Assembly: GCF_033568475.1 (NCBI RefSeq) | Contig: NC_133123.1 | Coordinates: 154,705,753 to 154,769,752 of the forward strand | Direction of reading: 5' to 3' | Length of the DNA: 64,000 nucleotides | From: Henckelia pumila | Taxonomy: Eukaryota; Streptophyta; Magnoliopsida; Lamiales; Gesneriaceae | Shown here: in pieces, positions 9,778 to 19,587 of the stretch | Layout: each line of letters starts with the position of its first letter | How positions within the stretch are numbered: the first letter of the stretch is position 1 | Position numbers and translations under genes: made by a program | The notes under the pieces: generated by a model | What the model saw: only the letters and a program-made list of their open reading frames with translations | What the model was told of the DNA's origin: nothing | The model's database searches: none

Positions 9778-12700
9778 ATGGCTGATCAGAATGGAAATCA
9801 TCCTAATTTAGAGTTGTTAATAGCTCAGGCTGTTCAGAGGGCTTTGGCAGAGAGGGATGAGGCAAATATTCCGCACCCCGATCATAATACCCACCTCGAG
9901 GAGATCAAAAAATTAAAGGAAGAAATGGAGCAGCTCAGGAAGAAGCAGGCCGGGTACCTAGCTACCACAATCAGAAACATTCCTTTTACTCAGGAGATAT
10001 TGGACGCTGACCTTCCCAAACAATTTAAATTGCCCCACGTCGGGGAGTACGATGGTAAAAGCGATCCAGAGAAACATTTAGCACGCTTCGAGAATGCAGC
10101 TCTGCTGCATAAATATTCGGATCCGATCAAGTGTAGGGCTTTCCTTACTACTCTCATAGGACCAGCCCAGCAATGGTTCAATACGTTACGCGCTGGGGAG
10201 ATCAAGGAATTCAAGGATTTTAGCAAATCCTTTTTGCATCACTTTGCTAGTAGCAAAAAGCATCCTACCACTACTTTCAGTCTCTTTGCAATCAAACAAC
10301 GGGAACATGAAAATTTGAGGGCATATATTCGAAGGTTTAGTGCCTTGGCTCTCGAGGTACCCATGGCTACCCCAGACCTGCTCATCAGCGCATTCATGCA
10401 AGGGCTGGATACAAAAGATTTTCTTAAATCTTTAATAAAAAGGCCGCCGGAGACGTATGAGGAATTACTTGCCCGAGCTGAGAAATATGTCAACATGGAA
10501 GAGATTCAGGTCTCGCGAGCAGCTGTGAAGAGGGAGCGACCAAAAAGTCCAAAGGGCAATAGGGTTCCGAGCAATGGGACAGGAATGGGACAACCATTCC
10601 GACCTGCTCTGTTGGGAGAATTCAGCTCTTTCACTCCCTTGCGCATGAGTAAAGTCCGAGCCCTCCAAATTTGTGATGATCGGAAGCTCACACAAAGGCC
10701 TCCATGGACTGAGAAGGGACCTCGGAACAGGGAGTCAGATAAATATTGTCTCTTTCATAATGAGTATGGGCATATTATTGAGAACTGTCGTCAATTAGAT
10801 CAAGAGATTGAAAGAATAATACAACAACATGCTGAATTAAAAAATATATTGACCCGGCAAGAGGGATATCGCCCGAACAAGAGACAGCAAGAAAGACCGA
10901 GGCCAAGAGCCAGGACTGCTCCTCCCCATGAAGATTTCAATCACCCGAATCAGGGCCAGCCCGACGATGACCGAGCTCATCAAAGACCAGCTCCGCCGGC
11001 TAGAGGAATTATAAACATGATTTCTGGAGGCCCTACTGACGGAGATTCCAATCGAGCTAGGAAAACTAGCAGTAGAAAATTGATAAATATGGAGATTGGG
11101 AATCAAATCTTCCATACTGGCCCGACCCTCTCCTTTGGTCCAGAAGATTTGAAAGGGGTTTCCAGCAACCATAACGATGCGCTGGTAATAAGGGCCACAG
11201 TCGCAAACTATGACGTAGCTCGGATATTCGTGGATTCAGGCAGTTCAGTCAATGTTTTATTCCAAGAAGCAATAAATCAAATGGATTTGGGACAGTACAA
11301 GATGGAGCCTGTGGTAACATCACTCTTTGGTTTCACGGGTCATGCCATCCGACCTGTTGGATTAGTCCACCTACCCTTAACTCTTGGAAAAAACAACACT
11401 CGCAAAACCCGAATTGTAAGTTTCATTATAGTGGACGCCCCATCCGCTTATAATGCTATACTAGGCAGACCTGCCATGACCACTTTCATGGCTGTGGCAT
11501 CAGCTCTGCATCAGAAAATTAAATTCCCAGTGGGTAATGAGGTTGGGGAGGTGCAAGGTGATCAAGTTATTTCGCGCAAGTGTTATGTGGAGGAGGTCAG
11601 AATAGAGCAAAAAGTAGCCAGGACTGATAACGTCGACCGACCTGGAATTTCTGGCATGGAAAAAATCAACTTGATAGAAGATACATCTGTCGCCACTGGA
11701 GAAGAAACTGAAGAAGTAATAATCTCCCCTCCTTTCGGGGTAGTAAAAATTGCTCGAACCCTGGAAACAGAGTTGAAGCGAACACTGTTGGAATGCTTAC
11801 AAAAAAATAAAGACGTCTTTGCATGGTCAGTTTCAGACCTGGTAGGGGTCCATCGGGAAATATCAGAACACAAGCTCAATGTGATAAAGGGTTATCGCCC
11901 TATTATTCAAAAGAAGCAACACTTCGGTCCTGAAAAGGATGCAGTAATAAAGGAGCAGGTGGATGAGTTACTCAAGGCGGGGCACATTGAAGAAATTCAC
12001 TTTCCGACTTGGTTGTCCAACATAGTCCTAGTTCCAAAGTTTACGGGAAAATGGCGCATGTGTGTAGATTTTCGAGATTTGAATAAAGCATGCCCTAAAG
12101 ATTGTTACCCCCTACCTAGAATCGATCAGCTGGTTGATTCGACTGCAGGGCATGAATTACTCAGTTTTTTGGATGCTTATCAGGGATATCACCAAATTCC
12201 CTTGGCAAAAGAGGACAAAGACAAAGTGAGTTTTGTCACATCGACTGGAACTTATTGCTATGTGGTCATGCCGTTTGGACTCAAAAATGCCGGGGCAACA
12301 TATCAGAGATTAATGGACAAAGTGTTCGAGCAACAAATTGGGAAAAACATTGAGGTATACGTTGATGATATCCTGATCAAAACCCGAACGGCAGGCCAGT
12401 TCATCACCGACCTGGATCAGACATTCCAGACATTGAGAAATTATCAATTGAAGCTAAATCCTAGCAAGTGTACTTTTGGAGTCCGGGCTGGTAAATTCCT
12501 AGGTTATATGGTTATGAGAAGAGGAATTGAGGCAAATCCTGAAAAAGTCCAAGCTATCATTTCTATGAGCTCGCCCAGAAATGTACAGGAAGTACAAAGG
12601 CTAACAGGAAGAATTACCGCATTAGCCCGGTTTATAAGCAGATCAGCAGATAAAAGCTTATCCTTCTTCAAGGCATTGCGAAAGACCAAAAATTTCGAAT

Positions 12701-13938
12701 GGAATGAGGAAAGTGAGAAGGCCTTCCAGGATTTGAAGACCTATTTAAAACAATTGCCCGTGCTGAATAAGCCTATTCCAGGGGAAGAGTTGTTTCTATA
12801 TCTGGCAGTCACACCCCGAGCAGCCAGTTCAGTCTTGGTCAAGAAGGACGGGGCAAATCATCAGCCTGTTTATTTTGTGAGTCATGTCTTGAAGGGAGCC
12901 GAGCTCAATTATTTAACCCAAGAAAAACTTGCCTTAGCTCTGGTAATCACCGCAAGAAAATTACGGCCTTACTTCCTGTCGCATCCCATCACCGTGCTCA
13001 CCAATAGCGTCCTGGGAAAAATTGCAACTAATCCAGATGCATCAGGTAGACTGGTCAGATGGATCACAGAATTGAGTGAGTACGATCTCAAGTTTGAGCC
13101 TCGAACAGCTATAAAATCTCAAGCCCTGGCTGACTTCTTGGCAGAGACAGTCCAGCTAGAACAAGAAGAGCTATGGAAGATTTTTGTAGATGGGTCATCA
13201 TGTCAGTCAGGGAGCGGAGCTGGAATCGTGATCATCTCACCTTGGGGTGAAGAAACTAATATATCAATCAGATTGGACTTCAGAGCCTCTAACAATGAAG
13301 CAGAATATGAGGCATTGATACTCGGACTTAAGGCAGCACGGAATTTGGGTATCTCCCGGGCTACTCTATATTCCGATTCCCAACTAGCTATTCAGCAGAG
13401 CAACGGAAAGTTTGAAATCAAAGATGATAAAATGAGGAAATATGCTAAGGCATTAGACACAGCTAAGGAAGGATTCACCGAGCTGAATTTAGAGCTGATC
13501 TCCCGAGCGGAGAACATCAAGGCAGACCATTTGGCTCGCCTAGCTAGTGCATTGAATGATCGACCTAATCCCATTGTTGCAGGTCGGGAACTTGTGTCTC
13601 AGTTGGAGACTCTGGATGATATGCTAACTCAAGTACCAGAAGGGGATTGGAGATATGACATACACACATATCTGACTAAGAAGGAATTACCAAATGATAA
13701 CAAAAAGGCCAAGGAAGTAAAAAGAAGGGCTCTTCGCTTCGTCATGATCGATCAAATTTTGTTCAAGAGATCTTTCTCTCAGCCCTTGTTAAAGTGTTTA
13801 GGACCTGACGAGGCAAATTACGTATTACGAGAAATTCATGAGGAATCTTGCGGAAGTCACCTGGGCAGTCTGGCCCTAGCTCGCAAAGCTCTTCTTGCTG
13901 GTTTCTTCTGGCCTACTATGCGCAAAGACTCCTCATAG
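9778..13938 (+). CDS. Gypsy gag-pol polyprotein (to internal stop)
   Basis: A 1386-codon frame from ATG 9778, 41 bp after the LTR. Gag is about residues 1-340, with the retrotransposon-gag block (FKDFSKSFLHHF, FMQGL) and a CX2HX4HX4C finger at C324/H327/H332/C337. The protease has FVDSGSS with catalytic D486. RT spans about 710-900, including YVDD at 861-864. A first RNase H (about 990-1100) is followed by a second, archaeal-type RNase H starting FVDGSS (D1138). The integrase zinc finger begins at HEESCGSH, but the frame ends in TAG at 13936-13938, between its His and Cys pairs. The reading frame continues unbroken after the stop, so this is one point mutation, not a domain boundary. Confidence 0.93.
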   Translation: MADQNGNHPNLELLIAQAVQRALAERDEANIPHPDHNTHLEEIKKLKEEMEQLRKKQAGYLATTIRNIPFTQEILDADLPKQFKLPHVGEYDGKSDPEKHLARFENAALLHKYSDPIKCRAFLTTLIGPAQQWFNTLRAGEIKEFKDFSKSFLHHFASSKKHPTTTFSLFAIKQREHENLRAYIRRFSALALEVPMATPDLLISAFMQGLDTKDFLKSLIKRPPETYEELLARAEKYVNMEEIQVSRAAVKRERPKSPKGNRVPSNGTGMGQPFRPALLGEFSSFTPLRMSKVRALQICDDRKLTQRPPWTEKGPRNRESDKYCLFHNEYGHIIENCRQLDQEIERIIQQHAELKNILTRQEGYRPNKRQQERPRPRARTAPPHEDFNHPNQGQPDDDRAHQRPAPPARGIINMISGGPTDGDSNRARKTSSRKLINMEIGNQIFHTGPTLSFGPEDLKGVSSNHNDALVIRATVANYDVARIFVDSGSSVNVLFQEAINQMDLGQYKMEPVVTSLFGFTGHAIRPVGLVHLPLTLGKNNTRKTRIVSFIIVDAPSAYNAILGRPAMTTFMAVASALHQKIKFPVGNEVGEVQGDQVISRKCYVEEVRIEQKVARTDNVDRPGISGMEKINLIEDTSVATGEETEEVIISPPFGVVKIARTLETELKRTLLECLQKNKDVFAWSVSDLVGVHREISEHKLNVIKGYRPIIQKKQHFGPEKDAVIKEQVDELLKAGHIEEIHFPTWLSNIVLVPKFTGKWRMCVDFRDLNKACPKDCYPLPRIDQLVDSTAGHELLSFLDAYQGYHQIPLAKEDKDKVSFVTSTGTYCYVVMPFGLKNAGATYQRLMDKVFEQQIGKNIEVYVDDILIKTRTAGQFITDLDQTFQTLRNYQLKLNPSKCTFGVRAGKFLGYMVMRRGIEANPEKVQAIISMSSPRNVQEVQRLTGRITALARFISRSADKSLSFFKALRKTKNFEWNEESEKAFQDLKTYLKQLPVLNKPIPGEELFLYLAVTPRAASSVLVKKDGANHQPVYFVSHVLKGAELNYLTQEKLALALVITARKLRPYFLSHPITVLTNSVLGKIATNPDASGRLVRWITELSEYDLKFEPRTAIKSQALADFLAETVQLEQEELWKIFVDGSSCQSGSGAGIVIISPWGEETNISIRLDFRASNNEAEYEALILGLKAARNLGISRATLYSDSQLAIQQSNGKFEIKDDKMRKYAKALDTAKEGFTELNLELISRAENIKADHLARLASALNDRPNPIVAGRELVSQLETLDDMLTQVPEGDWRYDIHTYLTKKELPNDNKKAKEVKRRALRFVMIDQILFKRSFSQPLLKCLGPDEANYVLREIHEESCGSHLGSLALARKALLAGFFWPTMRKDSS

Positions 13939-14874
13939 CTGGTTCATTCGTGCTATAATTGCCAAAGACACGCTAACTTACAGTGGAGACCTGCAGAATA
14001 CATGAAGGCAGTGGTGGCTGCTTGCCCTTTTGACCAATGGGGGATGGACATAGTAGGGCCATTCCCTGTTAGCACAGGACAAAGGAAATTCTTGTTGGTC
14101 GCAGTCGATTACTTTTCCAAATGGGTGGAGGCCGAGCCCCTTGCGAAGATTACGGAGAATGAAGTGCTCAATTTTTTATGGAAAAATATAGTATGTCGCT
14201 TTGGGATCCCTCGCAGGCTAGTATCAGACAATGGGCGACAGTTCTGTGGATCTAAAGTCCGAGCATGGTGTCAAAAAATGAAGATTGAACAGGTTTTCAC
14301 CTCTGTCGCGTATCCACAGGGGAATGGACAGGTCGAAGTTACCAATAGAACGATAGTCCAAGCTCTCAAGACACGACTGGATGCGGCTAAGGGCAAGTGG
14401 GCAGATGAGCTCCCTTCCGTATTGTGGTCCTACCGAACTACAACTCGGTCCGGTACAGGTGAAACCCCTTTCAGCATGGTATACAGGACTGAAGCTGTGC
14501 TCCCAGCAGAGATAGGGCAAGAGAGTGCAAGAATCATGGCGTATGGGGAAAACAATCAAGAATTACGAGCAATGGATCTAGATTTACTCGAAGAAAACAG
14601 GTCCCGAGCTGCAATTAGGCTAGCGGCCTATCGCAAACGAATGACCCAAGCATACAACAAAAGAGTATACCCCAAGGTTTTCCAAGAGGGAGACCTAGTT
14701 ATGCGAAAAATACAACATCAAGGGGAACGAGGAAAGTTAGAAGCTAAGTATGAAGGTCCATTCAAAGTGATAGGAAAAGCCGGAGTAGCCGCATATTACT
14801 TGGAAGATGCTCAAGGTAAAAAGGGAAAAAGGCCATGGAACGCGCAGCACTTGAAAAAATATTATCCCTAACAG
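13939..14874 (+). pseudogene. Gypsy integrase, cut off by upstream TAG
   Basis: Same frame as gag-pol, from just after the TAG; the first Met is at 14002. It holds the CX2C half of the zinc finger (CYNCQRHANLQW), the catalytic D-D-E region (WGMDIVGPF; VSDNGRQF; GQVEVTNR) and the C-terminal GPFKV fold, ending LKKYYP and a stop. No chromodomain, as expected for Tat. Integrase inserts the cDNA into chromosomes. Without readthrough it would lack its N-terminal zinc finger. Translation from Met 14002 alone is unlikely to be functional. Confidence 0.9.
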
Positions 14875-15055
14875 CGCAGTTCGGGCCTCATCATGTTATC
14901 TATTTTTCACTAAACTGGAACTTAACCAGTTATTTATATTTTTGAAGTTTTCTTGTTTACATTAGGATCATTCCTGTCTAGTGTCAATTTTATTTTGGAA
15001 ATATGGCGCTAAAAAGTTTTGGTCTGTTTTTTATAAAACAATTTTTTGAAACATA
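14875..15055 (+). other. Spacer between pol and tandem array
   Basis: Short AT-rich stretch with no gene, leading into the array. Confidence 0.6.
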
Positions 15056-15990
15056 CCTTGCAAAGCCCAGGCAGGTCTGGCACTCAAAATCCACATCAGT
15101 GGTCTCAAAGCCCAGGCAGGTCTGGCACTCAAAATCCACATCAGTGGTCTCAAAGCCCACGTCAGTGGCATCAAAATCCACATCAGTGGTCTCAAAGCCC
15201 ACGTCAGTGGCATCAAAAATCCACAACAGTGGTCTCAAAGCCCGGGCAGGTCCGGCACTCAAAGCCCACGTCAGTGGCATCAAAAATCCACAACAGTGGT
15301 CTCAAAGCCCGGGCAGGTCCGGCACTCAAAGCCCACGTCAGTGGCATCAAAAATCCACAACAGTGGTCTCAAAGCCCGGGCAGGTCCGGCACTCAAAGCC
15401 CACGTCAGTGGCATCAAAAATCCACAACAGTGGTCTCAAAGCCCGGGCAGGTCCGGCACTCAAAGCCCACGTCAGTGGAATCAAAAATCCACAACAGTGG
15501 TCTCAAAGCCCGGGCAGGTCCGGCACTCAAAGCCCACGTCAGTGGCATCAAAAATCCACAACAGTGGTCTCAAAGCCCGGGCAGGTCCGGCACTCAAAGC
15601 CCACGTCAGTGGCACTTAAAATCCACATCAGTGGTCTCAAAGCCCAGGCAGGTCTGGCACTCAAAATCCACATCAGTGGTCTCAAAGCCCAGGCAGGTCT
15701 GGCACTCAAAATCCACATCAGTGGTCTCAAAGCTCAGGCAGGTCTGGCACTCAAAATCCACATCAGTGGTCCCAAAGCCCAGACAGGTCTGGCACTTAAA
15801 ATCCACATCAGTGGTCTCAAAGCCCAGGCAGGTCTGGCACTCAAAATCCACATCAGTGGTCTCAAAGCCCAGGTAGATCTGGCACTCAAAATCCACATCA
15901 GTGGTCCCAAAGCCCAGACAGGTCTGGCACTTAAAATCCACATCAGTGTTCTCAAAGCCCAGGCAGGTCTGGCACTTAAAACCCATATCA
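15056..15990 (+). repeat. 45/67-bp tandem array in gypsy 3' region
   Basis: Two related units. The 45-bp unit (AAAGCCCAGGCAGGTCTGGC... ending CAGTGGTCTC) occurs about twice at 15060-15149 and about eight times from 15640 to 15985. The 67-bp unit is the same with an extra ~22-bp partial copy (CCCACGTCAGTGGCATCAAA) and repeats six times, starting at 15237, 15304, 15371, 15438, 15505 and 15572. Tat-type elements are known for hypervariable tandem repeats at this place, which can seed satellite DNA. The array has no stop codon over long stretches in all three plus frames and in minus frames. Confidence 0.95.
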
Positions 15991-16004
15991 GTATTAGAGC
16001 CTAA

Positions 16005-16505
16005 TAGCTGAGCAGATCCAGCACATCAACTACTTCGGTAGTAAGCAGGTCTAGCATCAAAACAATTTCCATTAACGGTACTTAGAACTTAAAAGTTTAA
16101 ATAGGAATCGATCTCAAGGGCTGAATTAAGGTTGAACAAATTCATTATCGCCCTGCCGTAATTAAGTCAGTTCGGGCATATATAGGCCGGGATTTCATAA
16201 ATTTGCGTAAGTTTGCTCAGTTATTAAGTCAGTTCGGGCATATATAGGTCGGGACCTTATAAACTTTCATGATAAGTTTGGTTTCAGTTATTAAAACAGT
16301 CCGGGCACACGCAGATCGGGGCCTTAAAACAGTCGGACTTGGTAAAATTTCTTGCATTTTGTAAAGAAACCCGAACTAAAAAGAGAATAAGAAATAAACG
16401 TTCATTCATAGCAACAATGTATCAGCCCGACCTGGGCAATAACAAAAATTGATGACCACGCAGGGTATCATTCATATCATGTTTTTAGACAAGAAGAAGA
16501 AATAA
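16005..16505 (+). other. Gypsy 3' spacer with short direct repeats
   Basis: Between the array and the antisense ORF. A ~60-bp unit containing TTAAGTCAGTTCGGGCATAT appears at about 16161 and 16222, with a diverged third copy near 16289 (CAGTCCGGGCACACGCAGAT). No coding frame. Confidence 0.6.
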
Positions 16506-18516
16506 TCAAGGGGTGGGGGCATCCTGTGGCCTCGAGCTCTGGCCGGGACTTGTTGTTCTCTCCGGCTCGGCCTCCTCAGAATCCTCATCGGGCATGTCAT
16601 CTAGGGCCTTGGAACAGTCCAGGAAAAGAGCGGGGTGCTCGGTCTCTGAATACCCGTTAGCCCTGAACTGGGCTAAGCACCCCTTAAAACCCTCGTCAAA
16701 AAAAGTAGCTGCCTTCTCAGCTACGGCGTTCGCAAAATCAACGGAATTCAAGAATTCTCTTTTCCCGACCTCCTTCGCAGTCTCAAGTTCCCGAGTCAGG
16801 GCCCGTACTTGGTTTTTTAATTCAATCTTGTCCACTTCCAGCTCGGCAGTCTTTTTATGAGCAGCCTCCAGAGCATCCCGTATGGATTCAGTCTCCACCC
16901 TCATCTCGGTCACCTTTTCATCATGATCAGCCTTCATTTCCCGGGTTTTTCTTGTGAGCTCAGAAATCCGAGCAACGAAGGCCTCCTGGTTCAGGTTGTG
17001 TTCCTCCCGGTCTTTGAAAGCTCGGCTGGTGATCTCCCCTCCCCAAGCTAGAGCCTGTGAAAACATGAAGGTTAAAACCCAGCTCGGTACATGATAGCTC
17101 AAATATAAGGTAAGATCAAAAAATGCAATATACCTGCAGGGATGCAAGGGCGAAGTTCTGTTCAGCCTCCAAGGTAGGCACTCCTTGAAGGATTTTTAAA
17201 TCAGAACGAGAAATCAGGTTCTGCATAATTCCGAGGCACCCTTGGGGGTCGGGCTTTGAGAAAAATGACATCTCTGGGACCCCGGGCTGATCTGGCATTC
17301 CTTGAGGTTCAGCGTCAGGTAAGGACCCGAACTCGACTATGGGTTCTTTGCCACGGGCTCTGGACGAGGAAACAATGGACGGCTGCTCAAGCTCGGGAAG
17401 ATTGGCGCTGGGCTTTTCCTTGGTTTTGGAAGCTTTCTTTTTTTACTGTTCAGGGGGAGGAGGTTCGGGATGAGTTCTGGCCTCACTGTCCTCTGTTTTC
17501 TTCCTCTTCAAGTTCTTCAGTGCAGCTCTGAAGTTGGCAGGCATAGCGGCAGATTTGATCCTGTCGTCTGAAAATGAAAAATGTATACATAGATAAAAAT
17601 ACGGTAAATCAAAGGAATAGGGGGAATCAGTCTAAGATAAGGATAGCACGGGTATAGGGGTACTACCTATATCCCCTTGGATCTCTACTCCCTTCCCACT
17701 GAAGCCATAATGACAGAGCAGATCCTCTTCAATCAGGCTCTCAATATCAAAGGTTTGCGCAGACATGGTATTGATAAAATTGGTAAAATTATGAGTAGGT
17801 AAAGCTGGCAGTTCAGGACTGGTAAAGTTCATAGCCCAGTTAGACCGGCATTCCCATGGTTGGTTGGGGTTGACAAAAAAGTATCTGTTTGTCCAGCCTT
17901 TGTGGGAGCTCGGCTTACCCTTCAAAAAGGGGTATTCGGGTCGCATGGAAATATAGAAGCGGCCCGGGGCGGTTTTCTTAATTTGCAAGAAGTAAGTGAA
18001 ATTTCCTATGTCTAAGGGAATTCGGAAGAAGCAGAAAAGTACACCTAATGATAGAATTGAACTAAACGAGTTCGGGGATAATTGACTTGGGCACACACAA
18101 AAATATTGACATAAGTAGGAAATGCAGGTCGGGACTGGAAATCTTAAACCCATCTTGATTTGATCTAGGCTGAAGCTCAAGAAATTAGGAGGGGGTCTGT
18201 GAGCCCGGTCTTTACGGCCCGGGATTATAAGATCGTAGGTATCGGGCATGCCCGATCTCTCTCTAATGAGGGGACCTAGGTCTGGACTTAGATGGGAGGC
18301 CAGGACTTCATACCATTGTTTCCCTTTGGCAGATAATCGGGCCTCATCCGACCTGAGTTTGTGTAATCGTTTTAATTTTTCTATACGAGTCTCCGACAGA
18401 TCCAGGTCTGAGCTTGGATTATCCGAGTCGGAGGACTCGGGGTTGTTAAGGGGAGAACTGGGTGCGTCAACAAATTCTACTATTTCTCTAATAGAGGTCT
18501 CATCTGGGGAAGACAT
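16506..18516 (-). pseudogene. Antisense ORF of Tat element, Transposase_28-like
   Basis: A three-exon gene opposite to gag-pol: exon 1 18516-17667, intron 17666-17568, exon 2 17567-17134, intron 17133-17055, exon 3 17054-16506. Both introns are GT-AG and phases join exactly (850, 434 and 549 nt, 611 codons). Start chosen at MSSPDETSI. Exon 1 (residues ~150-250) has LRFPVPTCISYLCQ, NSFSSILSLGVLF and PSSHKGWTNRYFFV, the pattern of plant 'putative gypsy type transposon' (Transposase_28) proteins. Exon 3 is a long Glu/Lys coiled coil (AHKKTAELEVDKIELKNQ) with an acidic tail. A TAA at 17443-17445 interrupts exon 2 in a Lys-rich tract. Tat elements often carry such extra antisense ORFs; function unknown. 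Confidence 0.75.
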
Positions 18517-18964
18517 GTTAACCAACCTAGTGAAAGGAAGACTTACAGGTGGAAAAGTTGAAGCTCGGTAAGAAAATAAGCAGGTCGGGAGCAAGTAGTC
18601 CGGGTCGGGGAAGCTCTTGAAATTTTGGCAGCATGACAGTACAAAAGTGAAAAGTAAAAAGTAAAATTTTTACTGACCTATTTATAGAGGAGGTGAGATG
18701 ATCTAAGCCGTCGATTAGTCTCTTGATCTACGGTTCGGGACGGGACAGGTCAGAGCCACTAAGGCTTCGGGAGATGAACCATCCTACGACATCTGAGTCG
18801 TCCATTAAAAGCACATCACGCGGATCTTGATCTGGACCATTCAAAGAAACACATCTCGTGGATTCAATTCCGGGCTGTCTGTACAAAGCCTGTATAGCAC
18901 GGGGTCATGACTGAGTAATTGGTCTAAACTCATTCTTCTTTTAGACCAGTCAGGGAGGTACTAT
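18517..18964 (+). other. Region between antisense ORF and 3' LTR
   Basis: Holds the antisense gene's probable promoter: a TATTTATAG-like box on the minus strand near 18680. It ends in a purine-rich tract CAGGGAGG (18951-18958) just before the 3' LTR that may prime plus-strand DNA synthesis. Confidence 0.5.
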
Positions 18965-19582
18965 TGTTACCCCGATAAAATATTTCTACCTGAGCCCGTT
19001 TATAATGGGTTTATCTAGCATAGCCCAAGGTGGTAGGGTCCAGTCCAGTCCAAAGCTATGTTGGGCTTCGTCATGACCTGGGCTGGTCATAAGGGGCCGA
19101 GCTAGGTTATGTTTCAATGGGCCGACCAGTGCTGGGCCCGGTATGCTGTACGCATCTCTTTTATAATTTGAGTGAGACTCTGATACATATGGGATAAGTC
19201 TGGATCTTTTCAAATATTCACAAGATAGAGATAAACTTATGAAGGGTCCAATAGATGAAGAGTCCTGGTCCAAGATGTGTTATAATTCTACTAGGTAACT
19301 TATTCTATTTTCTCCTATAAATACAGGGGCTGCTATGGTTTTATTCACTACTCACTTTTACATTCACACACTCATATCTCTCAGTTTTCGCATTAATCAT
19401 ACCCTCTGCCTTCAAGATACTGACTTAGGCATCGGAGGGGTCACGCCGAAAACACCTTCGGCGTCCCTTTGACCTAGCTGTTGCTTGTGCAGTTCCGTCA
19501 TACCCGACCCGACCTGCTATATAAAAGAATTGGAGGATCCATTCTACCAGACCGAACCCGAGGTAAAATTCCAACATCATCA
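18965..19582 (+). repeat. 3' LTR of gypsy element
   Basis: 618 bp, same length as the 5' LTR with two substitutions noticed. Followed by GAAGT, the target duplication. Confidence 0.95.
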
Positions 19583-19587
19583 GAAGT

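Larger units (their letters stand above)
9120..19582 (+). mobile_element. Near-intact Ty3/gypsy element, Tat lineage
   Basis: A complete 10.46-kb element: 618-bp LTRs (TG...CA) at both ends, flanked by a perfect 5-bp target duplication GAAGT (9115-9119 and 19583-19587). Order: LTR, PBS, gag-protease-RT-RNase H-second RNase H-integrase, tandem array, antisense ORF, LTR. The second, archaeal-type RNase H and the antisense ORF mark the Tat (Retand/Ogre-like) group. I see only two substitutions between the LTRs (9290 area G/A in GGGCCCGATATG, and GGTCCAGG/GGTCCAAG), so insertion is recent: about 0.1-0.2 million years if 1.3e-8 changes per site per year applies. One nonsense codon in pol and one in the antisense ORF are the only coding lesions noticed. 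Confidence 0.95.

Noticed and set aside
15003-16004. A 333-codon plus-strand ORF, and similar overlapping frames on both strands
   Set aside because: They are the tandem array read in different frames; no start context, no domain, and every frame is open.
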